Translations under genes and position numbers: made by a program
Shown: piece after piece, positions 52,440 to 61,142 of the stretch
How the letters are laid out: every line of letters starts with the position of its first letter
Numbering within the stretch: the first letter of the stretch is position 1
Notes under the pieces: generated by a model
What the model was told of the DNA's origin: nothing
The model's input: only the letters and a program-made list of their open reading frames with translations
Databases searched by the model: none
NCBI GenBank assembly: GCA_037127315.1
Contig: JBBBDQ010001027.1
Location: forward strand, 2,618,501-2,682,500
Origin: Ascarosepion bandense
Taxonomy: Eukaryota; Mollusca; Cephalopoda; Sepiida; Sepiidae
Reading direction: 5' to 3'
Length of the DNA: 64,000 nucleotides

Positions 52440-52769
52440 CATGATGGCGATCAGTCAGTTTAGGTGCCATACGTGATACACGCTTGGGCGATCATGTCTC
52501 GAAAGAGACATGACTGACTGGGCAGAAGATTATCCCGCAGTAGGTTGCCATTGCTTTCTGCGGTAGACTGGTTGCCGACCAAGGCTATAGAACCCAATCT
52601 GTCCTGCTATTTAACCCATAACTGGAAGGAAGAGACGGATTAATACCTTTCCCAAGGATATTTGCGCGTAAGTGAATGCAATGGATTCAGCTGGAATTCG
52701 AACTCGGCTCCCCGGTTTCTCGTTCCAAGCCGATATCCACTGTACCACAACGCACATCATGATGGCGAT
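52440..52769 (-). mobile_element. tRNA-derived SINE, family B, intact with 12-bp TSD
   Basis: CATGATGGCGAT at 52440-52451 is repeated at 52758-52769. The 306-bp element between starts (minus strand) GATGTGCGTTGTGGTACAGT with A box and AGTTCGAATTCC B box, has the shared core, and ends with the 20-nt hairpin CATGTCTC-GAAA-GAGACATG and ...TAAACTGACTG. The exact TSD and few mutations make it the reference copy of this family here. Confidence 0.93.
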
Positions 52770-52813
52770 ATATAACGTATATTACCCAATAATACTAGAA
52801 AAACCATAGGAAA

Positions 52814-52815
<2 letters not shown>

Positions 52816-52864
<49 letters not shown>

Positions 52865-52876
52865 ATACACACACAC

Positions 52877-52912
<36 letters not shown>

Positions 52913-52920
52913 TTATATTA
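52816..52920. repeat. (CA)n / (TA)n microsatellite
   Basis: About 22 CA units, CATACACATACACAC, then TA runs. Confidence 0.95.
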
Positions 52921-52944
52921 ATTTATAAACGAATTATTACTCAA

Positions 52945-52990
52945 ACCATGTTTCTACCTTTCGGTTTCTTCAGGCGATTTACAATAACTG
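52945..52990 (-). promoter_or_regulatory. PLE-type CTGAAGA-hairpin-GAAAC motif
   Basis: Minus strand: CTGAAGA, A-ACC-GAAA-GGT-A, GAAACATGG. The pattern matches a hammerhead core, but stem I cannot be drawn, so it is listed as a motif only. A TA tract lies just beyond. Confidence 0.4.
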
Positions 52991-53401
52991 GTTTTACCGT
53001 TTTTTAAAAAAACGTTCATGTAACAGGGATTTTTTCATGAATGAGCATTTTTCAAAATTAGGAAAAGTTAGAACATTTCATCTATGATTGTATGACCCTT
53101 ATATATATTTGTTACATTGGTCATAATTTGTGTTCTTTCATTTAGTAATTCATTTCTGTTTAGGAATAACATTATAGCCAACTAATCTACATATCTTACC
53201 CACGTAGTATGACTTGGCTGGTTTTATTATACTCCACGTTATGTCTGAGTTTTTCCATATTTTAATTTCAATTTCCACACGTGGCTAGCCAAATTCGGAC
53301 ACTTTTTTTAAAGTTTTCTATTTTAAATGAAGACCTAAGGTTATTCTGCCTAGTGATCTCTAATAGGATTTGTTTTGACCATTTCAGTCATGTACTTTTG
53401 C
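52991..53401. other. No recognised feature
   Basis: Unassigned AT-rich sequence. Confidence 0.4.
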
Positions 53402-53484
53402 GTTACCGAACGCCCGTAGCCCACGGGTAGAGTCGCCGACTGACGCCATTTCCATACAGCGAAACAGATCTGTCTGCGGATGAC

Positions 53485-53487
<3 letters not shown>
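53402..53487 (+). mobile_element. tRNA-head + hammerhead element (copy 4, internal deletion)
   Basis: GAACGCCCGTAGCCCACGGG and TAGAGTCGCCGACTGACG (head with A box), then a deletion that removes the B box and the CTGATGA side. The right half of the ribozyme remains: ATACAGC, GAAA, ACA-GATC-TGT, C, TGCGGATGAC. It continues directly into a GATA array as its 3' tail. Confidence 0.75.
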
Positions 53488-53544
<57 letters not shown>

Positions 53545-53554
53545 GAACAGGCTG

Positions 53555-53621
<67 letters not shown>
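53488..53621. repeat. (GATA)n array, 3' tail of the hammerhead element
   Basis: Two GATA blocks separated by ATGAACAGGCTGAG, the spacer common to all large GATA arrays here. Confidence 0.93.
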
Positions 53622-54351
53622 GTCTATTCTACAGTTATGAATTTTTCTGAGTCTAGACAAACGTGTTCATTGAACTTAAAATATTGTCTTCGAAATAAGA
53701 AACGTTGTAAAAAAAATGAACACATGCAAACAATAATTCTTCTATTGATGAATCCACGTGGTTTTTCTTTGCTTCAGTCTCCCGACATTTGACGAGATGT
53801 GAAATGAATAATATTAACTGACTTCTTTAATAAATTCACAGACTACAAAGCTCGTAAATGTCAGGTATAAAGCAGCCTCTGACAAAAGTCCCCTTTAAAT
53901 GACTATAACATCGATGATTCACGCAGTGTTTTGCTTTGATTCGACTTTCTACATACAGATGTCACTCCATTACTATTGCAAATAATTTAGTTAAAATGTC
54001 ATTTAGAAAAAAAAAATGGCAAGAAATGTGAAGCTAAATTATTTACAATGAGTTTTTATTTTAAATGTAAATATAGTTTAAACAAAACTTCTTAAAAATA
54101 GAGAAAATATCAGGTTTTTTACTAATTGCACGTATTTTATAGCTTTTAAATTTAACCAAAACATTAACTCTTTTTGCTTTGTTTATCAGATAATATGTTG
54201 CCGTTGGCTTTCTTTGGCAAAAGTGACAAGCATGACTTACACGAGGATCGAACTAAGTACGTGGTAGTAACTTAAGTTGATTAATCATTACTCTACATTA
54301 AAGCATTCAACCATATTTTCTACTTAAAAAAATGTTAACTTTTTTTTTTTT
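53622..54351. other. No recognised feature
   Basis: AT-rich; T17 run at 54341-54358 belongs to the next LINE's tail. Confidence 0.4.
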
Positions 54352-54985
54352 TTTTTTGTAATCATCTCACCCCAAGCAAGGCATTCAACTGCCACTATTG
54401 CGCATGGGGCTACATAGGGGAAGGTAAAGAGAAGGAGTGGTTAGACATAGGGAATGTCAGGAGGAAGGTGACAGATGAGTAAGGATACCGATGATGAAGG
54501 TTGGGTAGATGGGAAGAGTGCTTGATAGAATGGGAGCAGGTTAGTGTGTTAGGTGTCTATTGACCTTACATTTAAACTCCTGGAGATTGTAGCCGTCGGG
54601 GAAGCAATCGTTTGGAAGAGAATTCCACGGTCGGGGAGTGCGAGGAAAGAAACTGTTGGAGTAGAAATTACGGCTGCATTTTATCGGTTTCACTGTAAAA
54701 GGGTGGGATCTAGTTGCTAATCTAGTATCTCGTTCAAATTCGTATTTAGGGGGCACTAGTGATCTAAGTTCATCGGAGCAGAAGCCGTGAAAGTATTTAT
54801 AGAAGAGACACAGGGAAGCCACGTCGCGCCGGTGGGAGAGACTGCAGGCGGTCTGCCAAGTCGGTATCTATCACATTACAAACCCTCCTCTGAACCTTAT
54901 CGAGAAGCCCGAGGAGAACAGCAGGGGCTCCCGACCAGATATGGCAGCAGTATTCAATGCACGGGCGGATGGTAGATTTAACTAA
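54352..54985 (-). mobile_element. LINE family 1, 3' fragment
   Basis: Minus strand: KSTIRPCIEYCCHIWSGAPA (about 54965-54905), a frameshift, then the 93-codon open frame 54822-54541 (SLCLFYKYFHGFCSDELRSL, TRSHPFTVKPIKCSRNFYSN, ending CKVNRHLTH), the 3' UTR and an A tail at 54352. It is very similar to 14948-15478. Confidence 0.85.
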
Positions 54986-55287
54986 TGCTATAACCAGCCT
55001 GGAGCTGTATCTCCAACTAGTAAGGGCCAGCTTTAATTTGTGCTAACTGAGTTGTCCCCAAAAGATAAAATGCCAATAGGTGGATTAATCTTTCGACTAT
55101 GGTTCTATAGATGCGTAAACCTTTCACTTTAAACACGGTCTTGAGACATATCTCGTTCGAATGAACACACAGTGGCTGATAAATTTATATATATTGTCAT
55201 TGACAGACATCTTTTTCGCTTTATCACTGCTCTTCAGTACGGTTAAAATATAAAAGATCGAAGAATAACATTGCAACGTTCAAATGT
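54986..55287. other. No recognised feature
   Basis: Unassigned sequence before the GATA array. Confidence 0.4.
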
Positions 55288-55290
55288 ATG

Positions 55291-55337
<47 letters not shown>

Positions 55338-55345
55338 AACAGACT

Positions 55346-55404
<59 letters not shown>

Positions 55405-55456
55405 TGAAAAGAGTGAGATAGATAGATAGATAGATAGATAGATAGTGAAAAGAGTG

Positions 55457-55503
<47 letters not shown>

Positions 55504-55529
55504 CAGACAGATAGATAATGAACAAACTG

Positions 55530-55587
<58 letters not shown>

Positions 55588-55598
55588 TGAAAAGAGTG

Positions 55599-55647
<49 letters not shown>

Positions 55648-55658
55648 TGAACAGACTG

Positions 55659-55708
<50 letters not shown>

Positions 55709-55719
55709 TGAAAAGAGTG

Positions 55720-55762
<43 letters not shown>

Positions 55763-55770
55763 AAAGAGTG

Positions 55771-55818
<48 letters not shown>

Positions 55819-55828
55819 GGAAAAGAGT

Positions 55829-55875
<47 letters not shown>

Positions 55876-55885
55876 GAACAGACTG

Positions 55886-55927
<42 letters not shown>

Positions 55928-55934
55928 TGAAAAG

Positions 55935-55987
<53 letters not shown>
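55288..55987. repeat. Interrupted (GATA)n array, about 0.7 kb
   Basis: GATA blocks separated by GAACAGACTGAG and by a second spacer type, GTGAAAAGAGTGAG, not seen in the 25-kb array. The 222-codon minus-strand frame is a microsatellite translation. Confidence 0.92.
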
Positions 55988-56035
55988 TTATTGCCTACGT
56001 CCTGAAGGGACATGGCACATAATAGAAGAAGAAGA
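55988..56035 (+). mobile_element. LINE family 2, extreme 3' end
   Basis: CCTACGTCCTGAAGGGACAT then GGCACATAATAGAAGAAG matches the C-terminal VLKGHGT-stop and tail at 59580-59645. Only about 45 bp is present. Confidence 0.6.
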
Positions 56036-56647
56036 AGATAAGCGAGTAAAATATTAACAAAAAAGATAGACAGATAATGGCGGACTGGTATTTGTTTATA
56101 TTTCTAAGATGAGGTCGTATTTAAAAAAACTATTAGAGAAACCATTAACATTAAAATAATACCAACTCTGGTAAGAAATGCTTACTGAACATTAGGTTTA
56201 TAAATCCCAAAAATAGAGCTGTTCTTAAGGACACAGGGCCCAATGGATGTAGACGTTGGTCAGTTCCTGTGACTTAATCCAAAGATTTGTGAGTTCAATA
56301 CCAGCCTGCAGCAGTGGTGAACAAGTAACGTAGCGCGTTATTGTGAGATAACTTATGACTACGAAACGTGGCTCTACACAAGGAATGATATACCCCAGTG
56401 TTTGTAATAAATGACTCGGTTAGAAGTTTTTATCACCTGAAGAAGGCCGGAGCGTACAATGGTCGAAACGTCGTACAAATAGCAACAAAGATGAGGACAA
56501 TAGTCCGAATAATGTAAATAGAGGAGTGGGTTTTAAATTATTGTTTGAAAGGAGACAAAGGGGGCTCATTTCAGGATACAATTAAATTTTTGTGGAAAAA
56601 TTTCTTAATTTATTAATAATTAACAGAATAAATGTAATGTAAATCCA
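56036..56647. other. Unassigned, with CTGAAGA-hairpin-GAAAC motif at 56436-56473
   Basis: CCTGAAGAAGGCC, GGAGCGTACAAT, GGTCGAAACGTC: stem GGCC/GGTC (with one G-U), then GAAACGTC. This is a common PLE-type 3' motif. No PLE frame adjoins it. Confidence 0.4.
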
Positions 56648-57291
56648 AGTACATGTCAGTCAGTTACGTGCCATACGTGATACACGCTTTGGGCGATCAT
56701 GTCTCGAAAGAGACATGACTGACTGGGCAGAAGATTATCCCGCAGTAGGTTGCCATTGCTTTCTGCGGTAAACTGTTTGCCATCCAAGGCTATAGAACCC
56801 AATCTATCCTAATCTTTGACTCATAGCTAGAAGGGAAGAGATGTATTATATTGTTAAGTAGTAATTAGTGGGGGATCAGTTTATTATTTCAAAACAATAT
56901 AAAACTGATCCCCCACTTTATGACCAGTAGAAGTCTTAATCATGTTTCCAGCTATTATATTCAGTCAGTCAGTTATGTGCCGTACGTGATACACGCTTTG
57001 GGCGATCATGTCCCGAAAGAGACATGACTGACTGGGCAGAAGATTATCCCGCAGTAGGTTGCCATTGCTTTCTGTGGTAGACTGGTTGCCAGCCAAGGCT
57101 ATAGAACCCAATATGTCCTGTTATTTAACCCATAACTAGAGAGAAAAGACGGATTAATACCTTTCCCAAGGGTATATGTGCGTAAGTGAATGCAAGGAAT
57201 ATCAACTGGAATTCGAACTCGGCTCCCCGATTTGTCGTTCCGAGTCGATATCCACTGCTCCACGTACTATACCTAATTACAGAGTACATGT
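56648..57291 (-). mobile_element. Composite dimeric SINE (copy 3) with 9-bp TSD
   Basis: AGTACATGT at 56648-56656 and 57283-57291. Minus strand: full family B SINE (about 57262-56960; its first about 20 bp replaced), the spacer with perfect 16-bp arms AGTGGGGGATCAGTTT and AAACTGATCCCCCACT (56870-56922), then the head-less SINE tail (to 56657). The junctions are at the same places as in copy 2 (TGTATTATATT(A/G)TTAAGTAG). Confidence 0.85.
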
Positions 57292-57316
57292 AGTAGACAT
57301 TACTAGCAGTAGATAT

Positions 57317-57914
57317 TACATTACCGGCCATAATTATTAGGCTACCCAAGGTTTTTACAAGAAATTATATATTTCATACTATTTTTAAGTGGATAATTCT
57401 AAATGAAAATAGAATGGTTCTTTTGTTATTATTACTTTGCAAAAGTTTTACAAGGCAAGGAAGCAAAGATGAACTCGTCCGAATCACCCTAAATTTTCTT
57501 CATTCTTTCATTGATGAAACTGCAATATAGGTAATTATTAAATATTTATAAATTAATTTGATGCACATGTTATTGTGCAATATTAACAAGAGAACCATTC
57601 TATTTTCATTTACAATTATTCACTTGGCAATCATCATCCGATACACCCAATGGTGTATAGGGCAGCAACAAAGCTTCTCCACCTCTGCCTATCTTGGGCC
57701 AGTCTAGTCAATGAACCCCAAGAGTAATGTATGGCTTTCATCTCATTCTTCACCGTACTTCTCCATGTCGTTCTTGGTCTTCCCACATTTCTTTTGCGAT
57801 CTGGGGTCCCGTGCAGTGCTGTTCTTGACAATAAATACTAAAAAAATAGTATGAAATACATTCTTTAAAAAAAAAAAACACTGGAGTGTCTTTATAATTA
57901 TGGCCGGTTGTGTA
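57317..57914. mobile_element. Tc1-like MITE, interrupted by a LINE fragment
   Basis: Left end TACCGGCCATAATTATTAGG; right end TATAATTATGGCCGGTTGTG. Interior blocks (TACAAGGCAAGGAAGC, GATGAAACTGCAATATAGGT, AATAAATACTAAAAAA) match the uninterrupted copy at 60346-60707. The extra 200 bp at 57632-57838 falls between CACTTGGCAA and AATAAATACT, which are contiguous in the other copy. Confidence 0.85.
57632..57838 (-). mobile_element. LINE fragment inserted in the MITE
   Basis: Minus-strand frame: SRTALHGTPDRKRNVGRPRT, TWRSTVKNEMKAIHYSWGSL, RLAQDRQRWRSFVAALYT. R.RGRPR.TWRR.V..E.......W......AQDR..WR is the C-terminal signature of many non-LTR retrotransposons. It ends in ATGATGA on the minus strand. 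Confidence 0.8.
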
Positions 57915-57968
57915 AATTTATATACAAAATTCTATAATTTTATTTTATTGATTTTTTAATATTGCAGG

Positions 57969-58088
57969 GCATACGGCCATATCACGTTGAATACGCCGGT
58001 TCTCGCTCGATCACCGAAATTAAGCAGCGTTGAGCCTGGTCAGTACTTAGATGGGTGACCGCTTGGGAATACCAGGTGCTGTAAGCGT
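57969..58088 (+). rRNA. 5S rRNA-like sequence
   Basis: Full-length (about 119 nt) and colinear with eukaryotic 5S rRNA: GCATACGGCCATATCACGTT at the start, CCGGTTCTCG, CGATCACCGAAATTAAGCAG (box A region), TTAGATGGGTGACCGCTTGG and GAATACCAGG (box C region), GTGCTGTAAGC at the end, then TTT as a weak terminator. Several positions differ from usual metazoan 5S (for example GCAGCGTTGAGCCTGG). Only 10 bp separate it from a tRNA-derived SINE head, so it may be a 5S pseudogene, a lone 5S gene, or the head of a 5S-tRNA chimeric SINE. Confidence 0.8.
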
Positions 58089-58097
58089 TTAGTGATG

Positions 58098-58455
58098 GAT
58101 GTGCGTTGTGGTGCAGTGGATATCGGCTCGGAAAGAGAAATCAGTGAGCCGAGTTCGAATTCCAGTTGAATAGTCTGCATTCCCTTCAGCACTGGTGCCC
58201 TTGGGAAAGGTATTAATCCGTCCCTTCCCTCCAGTTGTGGGTTAAATAACAAGGGTAGAAATTGGGGATACTGCCCTTAAAAACAAATCCCAATGACTCT
58301 TGGTACTCGAAAAGAAAAAAAAGGACACAAAATTTATATTAAAAAAATAACAATAAATTGTTGAAAAGTAAAATAAAACCAGCAATAAATAAATAAAATT
58401 TAGTTGGCAATAAATGACCCGCCGAGGTTGATATGCCATAAAACAACCAACCAAA
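58098..58455 (+). mobile_element. tRNA-derived SINE, family C, near full length
   Basis: Head GATGTGCGTTGTGGTGCAGT with A box, AGTTCGAATTCC B box, shared core (CTTGGGAAAGGTATTAATCC, GGGTTAAATAAC), then the family C tail (TGCCCTTAAAAACAAATCCC, GTACTCGAAAAG, CAATAAATGACCCGCCGAGG) and AACAACCAACC end. It is the most complete family C copy. Confidence 0.87.
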
Positions 58456-58683
58456 AATCTTTAATATCGCAAGTTATTAGTTGATACTATTAAATAGTTT
58501 GCTTCATAATTTTTACACTAAAGCATTTCATGCTTTGCTCTACATTAATAGTTGTGTGAATCTGGCAATAATTTTTTAAACATCAAATTCATATAACAAT
58601 TTCTTTTCAAAGGCTACTAACGTGTGTGATTACAAATTCTTATCCGATGTCTTAACCTCCTCTTTTTTCATCTTTAACTTTTT
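58456..58683 (+). repeat. Flank duplicated with SINE C (also at 36200-36424)
   Basis: AAAATCTTTAATATCGCAAG through AACCTCCTCTTTTTTCATCT is almost identical to 36200-36424, in the same position after the SINE tail. Confidence 0.8.
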
Positions 58684-58774
58684 CTCCCCACTGGATTTGA
58701 TTGACTACTAATGAATTTATAAAGCATTCTTTTTTTTATCACTAAACAAATGTTGTCTTTTTGTTGTATTTGTA

Positions 58775-58890
58775 TGAAATGATTTGTTTGAACATTATTT
58801 TTTATCGATAATCATATTTAAGTAGATATTCTGTTTTTAATTAAACAGTATTTTTATATTTATAACTACCGGCCTGATTATTTCCGATAA
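58775..58890 (-). repeat. 173-bp repeat, partial unit
   Basis: AATGATTTGTTTGAACATTA, TTAAGTAGATATTCTGTTTT and ACCGGCCTGATTATTTCCGA match the family at 47575. Confidence 0.75.
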
Positions 58891-58911
58891 ATCTTTATTA
58901 CGAAAACGTGA

Positions 58912-58996
58912 GTCATTCGGCAGGATTCGAACATGTACCTCCATCTACATAGGGGAAGCTACCATATGATCTGGTACGGCTTAGACTTCTCGACCA
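58912..58996 (-). tRNA. tRNA-like sequence with long variable arm (pseudo)
   Basis: Minus strand: GTGGTCGAGAAGTCTAAGCC (class II A-box region, as in tRNA-Leu/Ser), ACCA-GATCATA-TGGT as anticodon arm, a variable arm of about 25 nt, and ATGTTCGAATCCTGCC as T arm with a perfect B box. The acceptor stem is not clear and the anticodon-loop U33 is A, so it is probably a pseudogene or SINE head. Confidence 0.5.
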
Positions 58997-59039
58997 CGAA
59001 TGACCTTCTGTCTAAACGAGGTTCCAATCAAGCCTATTG

Positions 59040-59105
59040 GAGGTCCTTTTCAAGCTCGGCAGCGAGGTTTGCTTTGTCAGTCTCGGCTGATTTTTGATCG
59101 AGACC
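59040..59105 (-). mobile_element. LINE family 1, short RT-region fragment
   Basis: TCGGCAGCGAGGTTTGCTTT, GTCAGTCTCGGCTGATTTTT and GATCGAGAC match 11145-11205 (minus strand LDQKSAETDKANLAAE). Confidence 0.7.
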
Positions 59106-59232
59106 GTTTTCACAAGAATTACGTAGAAAAGGCGATTATGACAGTTATTAATCCGCCAACCACCCTCAGAACGTTTGGTCTTTATTCGGTGTGAAACGGT
59201 GGTAACATTACGGGGGTGACATTTTACCGAGC

Positions 59233-59645
59233 TTATTTATCATAGATCGAGGAAATGACAGCTAAAGTTCCTGGGACATATAATGAGGAAGAAGGGCTTG
59301 GAGAATCTGATACTCACAGGTCAGATGGAGGATGGAAACGAAAAGGAAACTGATACTTAACATCAGGAAACGACAACTGAAGTTCCTGTGACATGTAATG
59401 AGGAAGGAGGCTTTGGAGAATCTGATACTCACAGGCCGAACAGAAAAAAAGGGAAACGTGGGAAAGCAGCGGGTAGCATATTTGACGGGCTTGAGAAAGT
59501 GTATTACAGAGCGGGGTTTGTGTGGGTTAACAGAAGAAAGCGTGCTAAGAGCCACCAGGGATAGAGAGACATGGAGGGCTATGTTCGCCTTCGTCCTGAA
59601 GGGACATGGCACATAGAAGAACAAGAACAAGAACAAGAAGAAGGT
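59233..59645 (+). mobile_element. LINE family 2, C-terminal fragment with duplication and 3' tail
   Basis: First unit LKFLGHIMRKKGLENLILTG-type sequence at 59250-59310; second unit MRKEALENLILTGRTEKKGN at 59398, in another frame. It continues VGKQRVAYLTGLRKCITERG, LCGLTEESVLRATRDRETWR, AMFAFVLKGHGT and stop, followed by an (AACAAG)n tail. This gives the true C-terminus of the family. The duplication is the same as at 6615 and 16966. Confidence 0.8.
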
Positions 59646-59799
59646 TTATCCAAGACATCAATGCTTTAGGTATCAGGGATGAAAGCTCATAGGAACAAAT
59701 TTACGGCTATCCCTGACTGACCATTTCTTCAGATATGTAACAGTACTCAATTGCGGGTCGATGTGGCTATTGAATCTTTAGTTGGATGTTTCAAATTCA

Positions 59800-59990
59800 G
59801 AATTGGCCGTCTCTAAGACCTAGGCTATGGGAACCAGTCTGTTTTGTTATTTACCCATAGCTGAGAGGAGAACAGGACAGTTCATACCTTTCTCAAGAGT
59901 GTTTGGCACGTAAGTGAGCATGAAACGAACTCTGTTCCCTGATTCTTCAAACAGAGCCCTTTGTTCATTACTTCACTGTGCCTTCTTGCC
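59800..59990 (-). mobile_element. Old SINE (shared core, degenerate)
   Basis: Plus-strand blocks GGCTATGGGAACCAGTCTG, TTATTTACCCATAGCTGAGA, TCATACCTTTCTCAAGAGTG, GCACGTAAGTGAGCATGAAA, CTTCACTGTGCC keep the reversed SINE B order with heavy decay. Confidence 0.6.
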
Positions 59991-60343
59991 TAGGCTGGAG
60001 ACAGATGCTGAAAATATCAATCTTGCAAGCTGCTGATCGTAATCCTTTCTCATTTGAAGATGCTTCAAGCCAGAACCGACTCGTTCAAAAAATACATGTT
60101 AATTATTATTACAATAACTTACGACAAAATGAAAGATAATCAATCTAATCTCTTAGGGGATTAATTGAAACTAGGATAATCGTAAGTGCTCATTCACTGA
60201 GCCTTGTGCCAAATGAATTTAAGGTAAACAAAGATCGATTAGAGCTATCGAAAAATGTACTACTACGAAATCAAACAATTCCATGAGATTTGTTTGTCCA
60301 AGACTTAAACTTCGTAAAAAAATGATTGACATATATATGCATA
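59991..60343. other. No recognised feature
   Basis: Unassigned sequence. Confidence 0.4.
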
Positions 60344-60345
60344 TA

Positions 60346-60707
60346 CACTACCGCCATAATTATTAGGAAACCCCGGTTTTTTATGATGTATTTCATATTA
60401 TGTTTAGTATTTATAGCCAAGAAAAAAAAATATAATGGTTCTTTTGTCCTATTACTTTGTAAAATTTTACAAGGCGAGAAAAAAAGATGAACTCTTTCGA
60501 ATCACGGTAAATTTTCTTCATTCTTACATTGATGAAACTGCAATATAGGTAATTATCAAATATTTATAAATTCATTGTGCAATATTAACAAAAGAACAAT
60601 TCTATTTTCATTTACAATCATTCACTTGGCAATAAATACTAAAAAATAGTATGAAATACATAATTTTTTTAAACACAGGGATGGCCTAATAATTATGACC
60701 GGTAGTG
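60346..60707. mobile_element. Tc1-like MITE with TA target duplication
   Basis: CACTACCGCCATAATTATTA at the left and TAATAATTATGACCGGTAGT then G at the right form about 24-bp inverted repeats. TA lies at 60344-60345 and 60708-60709. The interior is AT-rich with no transposase; it matches 57317-57914 minus its insertion. Confidence 0.88.
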
Positions 60708-60716
60708 TATATATAT

Positions 60717-60830
60717 CGACTGACACCAAATCGGTCGAGTTTCGATCCCGGCCAGAAGCAAGTGGATATGTCTAGTCACACTGATGAGCTGTGATACAGC
60801 GAAACGGGCTTCTATGTGGATGACTAATAT
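60717..60830 (+). mobile_element. tRNA-head + hammerhead element (copy 5)
   Basis: Head truncated at its 5' side (CGACTGACACCAAATCGGTC, GAGTTTCGATCCCGG with B box), then a complete ribozyme region, ending GATGACTAATATATTA. It is the upstream member of a tandem pair with 60905-61121. Confidence 0.85.
60770..60824 (+). ncRNA. Type I hammerhead ribozyme motif
   Basis: Outer stem I GTC/GAC (60770-72, 60822-24), inner stem I TCACA with TGTGG (one G-U), CTGATGA at 60781-60787, stem II GCTGT-GAT-ACAGC, GAAA at 60801-60804, stem III ACG-GGCT-TCT with one mismatch, cleavage base A. All invariant core positions are present. Confidence 0.75.
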
Positions 60831-60904
60831 ATTATGCTCTCATTACGATTGAGCTCTCTGAAGAAAATTTTAAAAACAGTTTCCACTTTGGCTATATTGC
60901 GTGA

Positions 60905-61121
60905 CTCTTCAGAAATGAATTCTCTCGGTGACTGGCGTCTGTATACACTGCTTACATACAAGAAGTTAAAATTTCCCTTCTCTGACCCCATGCGCCGATG
61001 GCTTAGGGAGTAGAGACTCCGACTGACACCAAATCGGTCGGTTTTCGATCCCGGCCAGAAGCAAGTGGATATGTCTAGCTATACTGATGAGCTGCGAGAC
61101 GGGCTTGTATGTGGATGACTA
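60905..61121 (+). mobile_element. tRNA-head + hammerhead element (copy 6)
   Basis: Pre-head (AATTCTCTCGGTGACTGGCG, shared with 15816), then the fullest tRNA-like head: GCGCCGATGGCTTAGGGAGT, AGAGACTCC (A box region) and GTTTTCGATCCCGG (B box). It ends in GATGACTAATATATAT, a TA tail. The ribozyme region (61073-61119) has CTGATGA at 61084, but 8 bp are deleted from stem II and GAAA reads GAGA, so this copy should not cleave. Stem I still pairs (CTATA with TGTGG through G-U pairs). Confidence 0.83.
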
Positions 61122-61142
61122 ATATATATATATATATAATAC

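Noticed and set aside
52945..52990. CTGAAGA...GAAAC as a functional hammerhead
   Set aside because: Stem II and a short stem III are possible, but the bases flanking the core and the cleavage site do not pair as stem I.
55345..56013. 222-codon minus-strand frame, the longest in the window
   Set aside because: Again a GATA array translation, ending in LINE tail sequence.
56225..56330. tRNA-like head (GAGTTCAATACC B-box-like)
   Set aside because: The A box and arms could not be placed convincingly; only a weak B-box match remains.
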